Part shown: positions 6,870-14,475 of the stretch, one piece after another
How the letters are laid out: the number at the start of each line of letters is the position of its first letter
Numbering within the stretch: the first letter of the stretch is position 1
Assembly (NCBI GenBank): GCA_946497905.1
Contig: CAMMMI010000032.1
Span: 1 to 17,496, forward strand
DNA from: an uncultured Clostridium sp.
GTDB lineage: Bacteria > Bacillota > Clostridia > TANB77 > CAG-508
Direction of reading: 5' to 3'
Length of the DNA: 17,496 nt
Notes under the pieces: generated by a model
Databases searched by the model: none
What the model was told of the DNA's origin: nothing
What the model saw: the letters and a program-made list of their open reading frames with translations, nothing else
Made by a program: the position numbers and the translations under genes

Positions 6870-7613
6870 ATGGGGTTATTAATATCATGCAAAAAACTTA
6901 TGGAATTTAAAAAAGAAGAATTACCAAAACATATAGCAATTATTATGGATGGAAACAGGAGATGGGCTAGAGCACAAGGAAAATCAGCAAGTTTTGGACA
7001 TAAAGAAGGAGCAAAAACACTAGAAAAGATAGTAAGATATGCAAATAAAATAGGATTAGAATACATAACAGTATATGCATTTTCAACAGAAAATTGGAAA
7101 AGGGCAGAAGATGAAGTAAAAGCACTTATGATGTTACTTCAAAATTATTTAGACGATTATGCTAAAAGAGCTGATACAGAAAATATAAAAGTAAAGATTT
7201 TAGGAGATATAACGGCATTATCTACAGGAATGCAAAAAAGCATACAAAATTGTATGGAAAGAACAAAAAACAATACAGGTGTAACATTTAATATAGCATT
7301 AAATTATGGCGGAAGAGATGAAATAATAAAGGCTATAAAAAATATAGCAACAGAGGTAAAAAATAATAAAATAAATATAGAAGACATTACAGAAAATTTA
7401 GTCTCAGAAAATTTATACACAAAAGGACAACCAGACCCAGACTTGTTAATTAGAACAAGTGGAGAACTAAGACTAAGTAACTTTCTGCCGTGGCAATTAG
7501 TATATTCAGAGTTTTTATTTATAGACAAAAATTGGCCAGACTTTGAAGAAGAAGACTTAGACAAAGCAATAATTGAATATCAAAAAAGAACTAGAAAATT
7601 TGGAGCTAATTAA
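6870..7613 (+). CDS. uppS: Isoprenyl transferase (undecaprenyl diphosphate synthase)
   Basis: A cis-prenyltransferase that extends farnesyl diphosphate to the C55 lipid carrier for peptidoglycan, at the inner face of the membrane. Motifs are HIAIIMDGNRRWA (catalytic Asp in MDGN), YAFSTENWKR, the NYGGRDEI region, and the C-terminal RTSGELRLSNFLPWQLVYSEF. The start is uncertain. The ATG at 6870 gives 247 aa, but its AAGGAGGG is only about 2 bases away; the in-frame ATG at 6900 gives 237 aa and starts MEFKKEELPKHIAI but has no nearby Shine-Dalgarno. The gene ends shortly before cdsA, with a degenerate REP-like hairpin in between. Confidence 0.95.
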   Translation: MGLLISCKKLMEFKKEELPKHIAIIMDGNRRWARAQGKSASFGHKEGAKTLEKIVRYANKIGLEYITVYAFSTENWKRAEDEVKALMMLLQNYLDDYAKRADTENIKVKILGDITALSTGMQKSIQNCMERTKNNTGVTFNIALNYGGRDEIIKAIKNIATEVKNNKINIEDITENLVSENLYTKGQPDPDLLIRTSGELRLSNFLPWQLVYSEFLFIDKNWPDFEEEDLDKAIIEYQKRTRKFGAN

Positions 7614-7622
7614 GAACTATTT

Positions 7623-7655
7623 TTACCATTTTGGGGATGCGTCTAAAATTGGTAA
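7623..7655. repeat. Single REP-like hairpin between uppS and cdsA
   Basis: TTTACCA-TTTT pairs with AAAATTGGTAAA around GGGGATGCGTC, with one bulged base. The core resembles the tandem units at 2468-2620. It starts 10 bases after the uppS stop codon. Confidence 0.7.
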
Positions 7656-7713
7656 ATTTGAGTCAAAAATTGATAATTTGGCACATACTTATATTAGCAA
7701 GAAAGGTAGTAAT

Positions 7714-8523
7714 ATGGATATAAAAAGAATAACATCAGGATTATTAGGTTTTCCTTTAGTATTAATAATTTTACTTATAGGGAATAAATATGTAGTAGAT
7801 GTAGCACTAGCAATAATAGCATTATTAGCAATGAATGAATATTTTAATGCAATATCAAAAGTTTCAAACCCAGTAAGATGGGTTGGCTATTTAAGTTGTT
7901 TAAGTATAGGTGTTGTACATTTAATACCAGCTGAAAATTTAAATATGGTTGTAACCATAACAATTCCAGCAATATTAATAGTTTTATTTGCACAAGTTAT
8001 AGCAACAGAAATGAAAACAACATTTAAAGATATAGCATATACATTTATAGGAATATTTTATGTAGTATTTTTCATAATGTTTGTAGCATTAATAGATGGA
8101 ATGGAAAATGGAAAAATACTAATATGGTATGCAATTTTTGCAGCTTGGGGAACAGATATATTTGCATATTTTGTAGGAAGACTAATAGGAAAACACAAAT
8201 TTAGTAAAATAAGTCCTAAAAAATCTATAGAAGGTTGTGTAGCAGGAACAATTGGAGCAGTACTATTAATGTTAATTTATACATTTTTTATTAATAATTA
8301 TTTAGGAATGGAATATTCATATATATATATAGGAATAATAGCATTAATATTAAGTTTAGTAGGGCAAATTGGTGATTTTGCAGCATCTAGCATAAAAAGA
8401 TATGTAGATATAAAAGATTTCAGTAATTTAATTCCAGGTCATGGAGGAATGTTAGATAGAATTGACAGTTTAATCTTTTTAGCACCGTTTGCATATGTTT
8501 TTTTCCAGGGGACGTTCCTTTAA
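7714..8523 (+). CDS. cdsA: Phosphatidate cytidylyltransferase (CDP-diglyceride synthase)
   Basis: It makes CDP-diacylglycerol from CTP and phosphatidic acid at the membrane, feeding phospholipid synthesis. The 269-aa protein is highly hydrophobic with about seven to eight membrane segments and carries the family signature KRYVDIKDFSNLIPGHGGMLDRIDS near the C-terminus. The open frame reaches back to 7573 inside uppS, but the ATG at 7714 (GAAAGG 7 bases upstream) gives the normal N-terminus MDIKRITSGLLGFPLV. The last four codons (GTFL) and the stop lie in the arm of the 8509-8626 palindrome, so the natural C-terminus was probably replaced or trimmed. Activity should be unaffected, since the signature is intact. 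Confidence 0.95.
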   Translation: MDIKRITSGLLGFPLVLIILLIGNKYVVDVALAIIALLAMNEYFNAISKVSNPVRWVGYLSCLSIGVVHLIPAENLNMVVTITIPAILIVLFAQVIATEMKTTFKDIAYTFIGIFYVVFFIMFVALIDGMENGKILIWYAIFAAWGTDIFAYFVGRLIGKHKFSKISPKKSIEGCVAGTIGAVLLMLIYTFFINNYLGMEYSYIYIGIIALILSLVGQIGDFAASSIKRYVDIKDFSNLIPGHGGMLDRIDSLIFLAPFAYVFFQGTFL

Positions 8524-8626
8524 TCCCTAAAATTGGGGACTAGGGGACGGACCTTGAAGGGATTTAGGGGATATCCTTTAAGGTCCGTCCCCTAGTCCCC
8601 AATTTTAGGGATTAAAGGAACGTCCC
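8509..8626. repeat. REP-type palindrome: 47-bp perfect arms
   Basis: 8509-8555 is the exact reverse complement of 8580-8626 (47 bp). Pairing continues inward to 8561/8574 with two wobbles, leaving a 12-nt loop. The arms contain GGGACGTTCC and GGGGACTAGGGGACGG, the GGGGACG style of REP-like repeats common in Firmicutes. It covers the cdsA stop codon and ends 3 bases before the rseP Shine-Dalgarno. In RNA it would be a very stable hairpin able to block or pause transcription. No REP-associated transposase gene is in the window. Confidence 0.95.
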
Positions 8627-8642
8627 TTAAAGGAGGTTAGAA

Positions 8643-9896
8643 TTGCTAGGTTTTATATTGGCAGTAATAAAAATAATAGTTTTATTAGGTTTTTTAATAT
8701 TTATACATGAATTAGGACACTTTTTAGTTGCAAAACTTTGCAAGGTAAAAGTGAATGAATTTGCAATAGGATTTGGTCCTTTAATATGGAAGAAACAAGG
8801 AAAAGAAACTAAATATGCACTTAGACTTTTGCCACTAGGTGGCTTTGTTAGTATGGAAGGTGAAGAAGAGAAATCAGAAGATAGCAGATCTTTTTCAAAA
8901 GCAAGTATTCCAAAAAGAATTGCTATATGTTCAGCAGGAGCAATTGTTAATATAATTTTTGGATTGATTGTATATTTTATACTTATGGCCATTACATTAG
9001 GTCCATATGTAACAAATGAAGTAGACACAACGCTAAATGATTTTGTCGCTCAAAAAATTGGTTTACAAAATGGAGATAAGGTAATAGAACTAGATGGAGA
9101 TAAGATAAAAAGTCAAAGTGATATAAATAAAACTTTAGCAAATCAAAATGGAGAAGAGATAAATATAAAAATAGACAGAAATGGTGAAATTATAGAGTAT
9201 AATATAGAGCCAACAGAAGTATCAAGTAAATATACAGGAATATATCTAGATGATGAATGTAAAATAGTAACAGTAGAAAAAGGGAGTCCAGCAGAAGAAC
9301 AAGGGATAAAATCAAATGATAAATTAATTGCAATAAATAATGAACCTATTAATGAAGATACACAAAAAGTGGTAAAAATCTTTAATACAGAAGGCTTAAA
9401 TACAATGTTGTTAACAGTTAAAAGAGGGAATGAAGAGGTAAAAATAGAATTAACACCTGATTATATTCCGAACTATTATTTAGGTGCAACATTTAAAAAA
9501 GCTCAAGATAATTTTATAAATAGATGTATAAATAGTGGAATACAAACAACAGATTTTATGTTTTCTATAGTAGATAATTTAAAACAACTATTTACTGGAA
9601 ATGTAGGAGTAGACCAAATGATGGGACCTGTGGGTATTTCCGAAACTGTTGCAAAAACTGAAGATATAGAAGATTTTGTTTATTTATTAGCACTTATATC
9701 ATTATCATTAGGAGTAACTAATTTATTGCCAATTCCGGCATTAGATGGTGGAAAAATTTTAATTTTATTAATAGAAGCAATAAGAAGAAAGCCATTAAAA
9801 GAGAAAACAGAAATAAATATACAGTTAATAGGATTTTCTATATTAATTGCTTTAGCTATCTTTGTAACATATAATGATATACTTAGAATTTTTTGA
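8643..9896 (+). CDS. rseP: RseP-type intramembrane zinc metalloprotease (site-2 protease)
   Basis: An M50-family membrane protease that cleaves substrates within the bilayer, typically anti-sigma factors or signal peptide remnants. The 417-aa protein has the zinc motif HELGH (His22, Glu23, His26) in the first membrane segment, a PDZ domain in the middle (about residues 190-270, with the VEKGSPAEEQGIKSNDKLIAIN stretch) and the NLLPIPALDGGKIL motif giving the third zinc ligand (Asp368). Further membrane segments end the protein. The start is a TTG at 8643 with AAAGGAGG at 8629-8636; no better ATG exists upstream because of the palindrome. In related genomes dxr usually lies just before it. The specific substrate is unknown. 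Confidence 0.95.
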   Translation: MLGFILAVIKIIVLLGFLIFIHELGHFLVAKLCKVKVNEFAIGFGPLIWKKQGKETKYALRLLPLGGFVSMEGEEEKSEDSRSFSKASIPKRIAICSAGAIVNIIFGLIVYFILMAITLGPYVTNEVDTTLNDFVAQKIGLQNGDKVIELDGDKIKSQSDINKTLANQNGEEINIKIDRNGEIIEYNIEPTEVSSKYTGIYLDDECKIVTVEKGSPAEEQGIKSNDKLIAINNEPINEDTQKVVKIFNTEGLNTMLLTVKRGNEEVKIELTPDYIPNYYLGATFKKAQDNFINRCINSGIQTTDFMFSIVDNLKQLFTGNVGVDQMMGPVGISETVAKTEDIEDFVYLLALISLSLGVTNLLPIPALDGGKILILLIEAIRRKPLKEKTEINIQLIGFSILIALAIFVTYNDILRIF

Positions 9897-10091
9897 CTTT
9901 AATTCATAATAATAAGATACGGGGAATTATATATTATATTTTAAGCAGGTTTCGTGGGGACCGACACGATACATACTCTTATCAAATCAGCGACTGTCCC
10001 GTAGGAGCTGATTTTATTAGAGTATGTAAAGTGTTGGGATAGCGAAAAATATAATATATAATCCCCCGTATCTTATTATTATGAATTAAAG
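9897..10091. mobile_element. 195-nt foldback element with structured interior (MITE-like or RNA)
   Basis: It begins at the base after the rseP stop codon. Outer stem: 9897-9924 pairs perfectly with 10064-10091 (28 bp), then one A-C mismatch, then 9926-9942 with 10046-10062 (17 bp). Inside are hairpin P2, TCGTG/CACGA (9952-9956, 9965-9969), with loop GGGACCGA, and hairpin P3, 9971-9979 with 10019-10027 and 9984-9991 with 10007-10014, with a 15-nt loop. Loop bases GGGAC (9957-9961) and GTCCC (9996-10000) are complementary, so a kissing interaction is possible. No ORF. A run of six T follows the outer stem (10093-10098), so it may also terminate transcription. I match it to no known family. Confidence 0.75.
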
Positions 10092-10108
10092 ATTTTTTAA
10101 AAAAACAT

Positions 10109-10137
10109 TTGACAAATAGTAAAAATTAATAGATAAT
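10109..10137 (+). promoter_or_regulatory. Sigma-70 type promoter of glgP
   Basis: TTGACA (10109-10114), 17-bp spacer, GATAAT (10132-10137). It lies about 50 bases before the glgP ATG, just after the foldback element. Confidence 0.8.
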
Positions 10138-10190
10138 ATAAATATAATTTACAATAGATAATAGCACAAAGATACAAAGGAGGAATAATA

Positions 10191-12758
10191 ATGTACGTTT
10201 TTAATAGAATTACAGTAAATCCACAGTTACCAAAAAGAATAGAAAAATTAGCAGAAATAGCAAATAATTTGTGGTGGTCATGGAATACAGAATTTTTAAG
10301 ATTATTTCAAAAAATAGACAGAGATTTATGGGAAGAATCAAGTAAAAATCCAGTTAAATTTTTAAAAAATGTATCTCAAGAAAGATTAGAAAAAGCTTCT
10401 AAAGATATAATATTTCTAAAAGAATATGACAAAGTAATAGAAAATTTTGATAATTATATGAACAGTAAAAACACGTGGTTTTCTAATAAATATCCAGAAA
10501 ATAAAAAAGATTTAATAGCATATTTTTCAGCAGAATATGGTTTAGATGAAACTATACCAATTTATTCTGGTGGATTAGGAATATTATCAGGAGATCACCT
10601 AAAATCAGCAAGTGATTTGGGAATTCCATTGGTAGCAGTAGGATTATTGTATAAGCATGGATATTTTAAACAAAAAATAAATGGATATGGGCAACAAGAA
10701 ACAGAATATAATGGTATAGATTTATACGATTTACCAATAAATCCGGTAAAAGATGAAAATGGTGAAGAATTAATAATATATGTAAAATTCCCAAAAAGAA
10801 GATTATATTTAAAAGTATGGCAAATAAATGTAGGAAGAGTAACTTTATATTTATTAGATTCTGATATAGAAAAAAATAATGAAGAAGATAGAGATGTAAC
10901 GTTAAAGCTATATGGTGGAGACCAAGAAATGAGAATTAGACAAGAAATTGTTCTTGGTATGGCAGGAGTTAGTTTATTAACAAGGTATTTAAAATTAAAA
11001 CCTACGGTATATCATATGAATGAAGGACACTCAGCATTTTTAATTCTTGAAATTATAAAAAATATTATAAAAGAAAAACAAGTATCATTTGATGTAGCAA
11101 GAGATATAGCAAGCTCAAAAACAGTATTCACAACACATACACCAGTTCCAGCAGGTAATGATATATTTCCAATATCTTTAGTAGAAAAATACTTTAAAGA
11201 ATTTTGGCCAAGACTAGGAATAGATAGAGAAGAATTTTTAAGATTAGGAATGAACCCAGGAATTGACTTAGATGATGGATTTAACATGGGAATATTAGCA
11301 TTAAAAATAGCAGGTAAGAAAAATGGAGTAAGTAAATTACATGGAGCGGTTTCAAGAGAATTATTTAGTGATGTATGGCCTAATATTGCTGCTAATGAAT
11401 CACCAATAACACATGTAACAAATGGAATACATACATGTTCATGGTTAGCACCTAGGTTAAAAGAATTATATAATAAATATCTAATGCCATATTGGCAAGA
11501 TAATATGTATCAAGACTATGTATGGGAAAAAATAAAAAATATTCCAGATGAAAAATTATGGAATGTACATATTGATAGAAAAATGAAATTAATAAAATTT
11601 GTAAAAGATAGTACTAGTCAAAGATTAAGAAGAGCAGGTTATAGTTACGAAGAAATAAATGAAATAACATCAAAATTAAGTCCAGATAAACTAACAATTG
11701 GATTTGCAAGAAGATTTGCAACATACAAAAGAGCAACATTAATATTTAAAGACTTAGAAAGAATAACACAAATACTAAATAATGAAGATAGACCTATTCA
11801 AATAATATTTGCTGGTAAAGCACATCCAGCAGACAAAGAAGGTCAAGATTTAATTAAATATATACATGAAATATCAATGATGCCACAATTTAAAGGAAAA
11901 ATATTCTTGCTAGAAAATTATAATATAGCAATGTCAAGATATTTAATAAGCGGTGTAGATGTATGGTTAAACAATCCAAGAAGACCAATGGAAGCATCAG
12001 GAACAAGTGGACAAAAAGCCTCAGTAAATGGTGTTATAAACTTCAGTGTATTAGACGGCTGGTGGGCAGAAGGATATACACAAACTAATGGATGGACAAT
12101 TGGAACAAATGCAGAGTATGACTCATATGAAGCACAAGATATGGCAGATAGCCAAAGTATGTATAGGACACTAGAAGAAAAGATAATACCAACATATTAT
12201 GAAAAAGATAAAAATGGGTTATCAAAAAAATGGATTGAATTAATGAAAAACTCAATAATAACAACAGGTGGAAAATATAGTACAGCAAGAATGCTTGTAG
12301 ATTATACAAACAAATTATATGTTCCTTTATGTAATCTAACGAAGAAATATTATGAAGATATTGATAATGTTGCTGAATACAATTCATGGAGAAAGGACTT
12401 ATATGTCAATTGGAAAGATGTAAAAATTACACAAGTTGATAATTTAGATGATATTACAATTGATGCTGGAAATAATATAGAAGTTGGGTGTGAAGTAGAA
12501 CTGCCTAATATAGCTGTAGAAAATGTTATTGTAGAAGCATATTATGGGAAAATTTTAGAAAATGGAATTGTTGAAGATGTTAATATAATTCCTATGACTT
12601 TAACAGAACAAGATGAAGAAAATAAAAAGTATTACTTTACTACAAAAATAGAATTAACAACAGGTGGAAACTATGGATATACATTTAGAGTAATGCCAAG
12701 ACATGATATGTTACTAGACTCAGCTAATTTAAATTTGGTTAAATGGGTTACAAAATAA
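10191..12758 (+). CDS. glgP: Alpha-glucan (glycogen/maltodextrin) phosphorylase
   Basis: A PLP-dependent GT35 enzyme that releases glucose-1-phosphate from alpha-1,4-glucans in the cytoplasm. The 855-aa protein belongs to the branch with an N-terminal DUF3417-type domain (NLWWSWNTEFLRLFQ, within residues 1-100). The phosphorylase fold follows, with AYFSAEYGLDETIPIYSGGLGILSGDHLKSASDLG, the VYHMNEGHSAF motif and GFARRFATYKRA. The PLP lysine is probably Lys609 in EASGTSGQKASVNG. The length fits this subfamily. The ATG has AAAGGAGG at 10176-10183, seven bases upstream. It has its own promoter and no other glycogen genes nearby, so it is likely a single-gene unit. Preferred chain length cannot be told. 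Confidence 0.95.
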   Translation: MYVFNRITVNPQLPKRIEKLAEIANNLWWSWNTEFLRLFQKIDRDLWEESSKNPVKFLKNVSQERLEKASKDIIFLKEYDKVIENFDNYMNSKNTWFSNKYPENKKDLIAYFSAEYGLDETIPIYSGGLGILSGDHLKSASDLGIPLVAVGLLYKHGYFKQKINGYGQQETEYNGIDLYDLPINPVKDENGEELIIYVKFPKRRLYLKVWQINVGRVTLYLLDSDIEKNNEEDRDVTLKLYGGDQEMRIRQEIVLGMAGVSLLTRYLKLKPTVYHMNEGHSAFLILEIIKNIIKEKQVSFDVARDIASSKTVFTTHTPVPAGNDIFPISLVEKYFKEFWPRLGIDREEFLRLGMNPGIDLDDGFNMGILALKIAGKKNGVSKLHGAVSRELFSDVWPNIAANESPITHVTNGIHTCSWLAPRLKELYNKYLMPYWQDNMYQDYVWEKIKNIPDEKLWNVHIDRKMKLIKFVKDSTSQRLRRAGYSYEEINEITSKLSPDKLTIGFARRFATYKRATLIFKDLERITQILNNEDRPIQIIFAGKAHPADKEGQDLIKYIHEISMMPQFKGKIFLLENYNIAMSRYLISGVDVWLNNPRRPMEASGTSGQKASVNGVINFSVLDGWWAEGYTQTNGWTIGTNAEYDSYEAQDMADSQSMYRTLEEKIIPTYYEKDKNGLSKKWIELMKNSIITTGGKYSTARMLVDYTNKLYVPLCNLTKKYYEDIDNVAEYNSWRKDLYVNWKDVKITQVDNLDDITIDAGNNIEVGCEVELPNIAVENVIVEAYYGKILENGIVEDVNIIPMTLTEQDEENKKYYFTTKIELTTGGNYGYTFRVMPRHDMLLDSANLNLVKWVTK

Positions 12759-12782
12759 TGAAAAATAATATTTTATTGGATA

Positions 12783-12811
12783 TTGACAAACTAGGTTTAA
12801 CATGTTAAAAT
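12783..12811 (+). promoter_or_regulatory. Strong sigma-70 promoter of the GNAT leader
   Basis: TTGACA (12783-12788), 17-bp spacer, TAAAAT (12806-12811), with a TG one base upstream of the -10 (extended -10). Transcription would start near 12818 and run through the structured leader. Confidence 0.8.
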
Positions 12812-12875
12812 AAGTAACATAATTTAGGAGTATATCTAAAAATTAATAAATTTTGAGCGATATAGGGTAATCAAA

Positions 12876-12926
12876 ATGATTACCTACACAGACGTAAGAT
12901 ATGAAAGTCTTACTGAGGAGTCTTAA
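12876..12926 (+). CDS. 16-aa leader peptide MITYTDVRYESLTEES
   Basis: It begins with ATG and has AGGG (12864-12867) 8 bases upstream. The codons for VR and ESLT form the anti-terminator arms, and the stop codon lies in the terminator loop. This is the arrangement of ribosome-controlled attenuators, known for several Firmicute antibiotic-resistance genes. The sense of control cannot be read: a ribosome held early would block the anti-terminator, while one at the stop codon would block the terminator. Alternatively it is the first 16 codons of a lost gene. Confidence 0.5.
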   Translation: MITYTDVRYESLTEES

Positions 12927-12948
12927 ATGATTTCTTAGTAAGGCTTTT
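12906..12948 (+). terminator. Attenuator terminator in the GNAT leader
   Basis: AGTCTTACTGAG pairs with CTTAGTAAGGCT (two G-U pairs), followed by TTT. It lies 148 bases upstream of the first GNAT gene and about 90 bases after the likely transcription start. Confidence 0.75.
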
Positions 12949-13095
12949 ATAAATTATAGAAAATAGCACTTACTGTAACTTACATAATATAGATTTAGAT
13001 TAAAATATTTTATCATGCTACTGCTGTTCTATAATAGAGAATAAAAAAAATTCTATTAAAGAAAAATAGTATGTTTTTGAAGGGAAGGATGATTC

Positions 13096-13560
13096 ATGGA
13101 TATAAAATTAGCTAAAAAAGAAAATTTGAAACAAATAATTAATATATTAGAGCAGATATCACGAATGCACTATGAAAATAGACCAGATATTTTTAAAGAT
13201 AAAAATAAAAATCAAATAGAAAAAGATACAATAGAAATATTAAATGATAAGAATAAAACAGTGCTTATAGCCACAGATAGTAGTTCTATAGTATATGGAG
13301 TATTAATATATAAAGTGAAGGAAGTAAAAAATCATATAAATTTAAAAGATACAAAGATTCTATGGGTAGATGAATTAGGTGTAGATGAAAGATATAGAGG
13401 TAAAGGAATAGGAAAAAGATTAATGGAAGAAGCATTAATGATAGCTAAGAAAAAAGATTGCAAAAGGATAGAATTAAATTGTTGGAATTTTAATGAAAAG
13501 GCTATAAAGTTCTATAAAAAATTTGGAATGAAAGAGCAAAGAATAATAATGGAAAAATAA
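13096..13560 (+). CDS. GNAT-family N-acetyltransferase
   Basis: It transfers acetyl from acetyl-CoA to an amine; the substrate is unknown. The 154-aa protein is complete for the family. It has the acetyl-CoA pyrophosphate motif in VDERYRGKGIGKRLMEEAL (Arg101-Gly102-x-Gly-x-Gly106) preceded by the strand WVDELGV, and the C-terminal NFNEKAIKFYKKFGM, typical of motif B. The ATG at 13096 has GGAAGG about 7 bases upstream. It is the first gene after the attenuator leader and is probably controlled by it. A GNAT pseudogene starts 15 bases after its stop codon, so the genes form an operon. Confidence 0.93.
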   Translation: MDIKLAKKENLKQIINILEQISRMHYENRPDIFKDKNKNQIEKDTIEILNDKNKTVLIATDSSSIVYGVLIYKVKEVKNHINLKDTKILWVDELGVDERYRGKGIGKRLMEEALMIAKKKDCKRIELNCWNFNEKAIKFYKKFGMKEQRIIMEK

Positions 13561-13575
13561 AGGGGGAGATTAAAG

Positions 13576-13885
13576 ATGAAATATTTTAAAAAATTAGTAG
13601 GAGAAAGAGTGTATTTATCACCAAGGAGTCTTGAAGATGTAGAAAAATATACAGAATGGATGAATGATTTTTGGTTTTAATTATTTAAATTTAAATAATA
13701 TAAAATTAGATGTTATGGAATTTAACAAAAGAGCACAAGCTTGCTATAAGAAATGTGGATTTAAAGAATATGGAAGAAGAAGAAAATGCAGATTTATTAA
13801 TGGAAAATATTATGATGTTATAGAAATGGATATATTATCAGAAGAGTTTAAAGAAAACTGTATAAAGAATAAAGAGATTAATTAG
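13576..13885 (+). pseudogene. RimJ/RimL-like GNAT acetyltransferase, internally deleted
   Basis: The first 33 codons read MKYFKKLVGERVYLSPRSLE...YTEWMNDFWF and then a stop (13678-13680). Another frame continues as GFNYLNLNNIKLDVMEFNKRAQACYKKCGFKEYGRRRKC..., the C-terminal third of the same family. Intact relatives are about 170-180 aa, so roughly 75-80 codons with the acetyl-CoA motif are missing and the frame is shifted. The start is good (AGGGGGAG about 8 bases before the ATG), so the gene was once expressed in this operon. A functional C-terminal fragment (from 13664) is unlikely, as no Shine-Dalgarno precedes it. Confidence 0.88.
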
Positions 13886-13994
13886 ATTAAGAATAAAATA
13901 TTTAGTAAAATAGATGAAGTTTTTATTAGGGTGAAATTAGTAAATAAAAAATTTAAATCAAATAAAAAAATTTGAGATAAAAAGGTGATAAATT

Positions 13995-14474
13995 ATGCTA
14001 AAAATAAAAGAATTTGAAACAAAATATACAGAACAAATCTCAAGAATTATAATTAGAAATTTATTAGAAATAAATAGTAAAGATTATGGAATAAAGAAAG
14101 CAAAAGAAATGGCTAATAATTTTGTAGTAGAAAAATTAAACAAAATGTTAAAAAAGAGGGAGAAAGTGTATATAGCATTAGAGGGAGAAGAAGTTATAGG
14201 AACAGCAGGAATAGATAAATCTTTATATAATGATAATGAATATTGTATATTAACTGTATTTGTAAAACCAGAAAAACAAAAGAACAATGTAGGAACAAAA
14301 TTAATAAATAAAATTGAAGAATATGCAAAAAAACAATCAATTAAAAGATTAATAGTTCCTGCATCTATTACAGCTAGTGACTTTTATTATAAACTTGGAT
14401 ACAAATATAAAAACGGCAAAAAAGAGTTAAATGAAGAAAATATGTATATAATGGAGAAAGATTTAAAAAAATAA
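13995..14474 (+). CDS. GNAT-family N-acetyltransferase with altered CoA motif
   Basis: A 159-aa acetyltransferase-fold protein with unknown substrate. The core strand and loop are ILTVFVKPEKQKNNVGTKLINKIEEYA; the usual (Q/R)xxGxG motif reads Gln95-Lys-Asn-Asn98-Val-Gly100, so the first glycine is Asn. The C-terminal stretch SDFYYKLGYKYKNG matches the usual motif B region. The start has AAGGTGAT about 6 bases upstream. It follows the pseudogene by 109 bases and is probably in the same transcript. Its 3' end meets the convergent M14 remnant over a shared hairpin. Confidence 0.9.
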   Translation: MLKIKEFETKYTEQISRIIIRNLLEINSKDYGIKKAKEMANNFVVEKLNKMLKKREKVYIALEGEEVIGTAGIDKSLYNDNEYCILTVFVKPEKQKNNVGTKLINKIEEYAKKQSIKRLIVPASITASDFYYKLGYKYKNGKKELNEENMYIMEKDLKK

Positions 14475-14475
14475 A

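Larger units (their letters stand above)
12818..12948 (+). promoter_or_regulatory. Structured leader with attenuator before the GNAT genes
   Basis: Predicted elements: P1, TATATC (12831-12836) with GATATA (12859-12864), with an inner AAAATT/AATTTT; P2, GGTAATC (12866-12872) with GATTACC (12878-12884), which covers the Shine-Dalgarno and start codon of a leader peptide; an anti-terminator, GTAAGA (12894-12899) with TCTTAC (12908-12913); and a terminator, 12906-12917 with 12934-12945 (12 bp, two wobbles) followed by TTT. The anti-terminator and terminator share 12908-12913, so they exclude each other. It matches no riboswitch family I can name. Confidence 0.7.

Noticed and set aside
9943..10045. 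Integron attC site or group II intron domain
   Set aside because: No proper GTTRRRY/RYYYAAC core pair, no domain V motif and no recombinase or maturase gene.
9943..10045. Known self-cleaving ribozyme (hammerhead, twister, pistol)
   Set aside because: The CTGATGA...GAAA core of hammerheads is absent, and the pseudoknot here joins two apical loops, unlike pistol; no twister core was seen.
12818..12948. Known riboswitch or T-box
   Set aside because: I could not find the conserved cores of the purine, SAM, TPP, FMN, cobalamin, c-di-GMP, glycine, lysine, fluoride, ZTP or guanidine classes or of T-boxes; the leader ORF explains the arms better.
13664..13885. Independent 73-aa gene
   Set aside because: It is the C-terminal part of the deleted GNAT gene and lacks a ribosome binding site.
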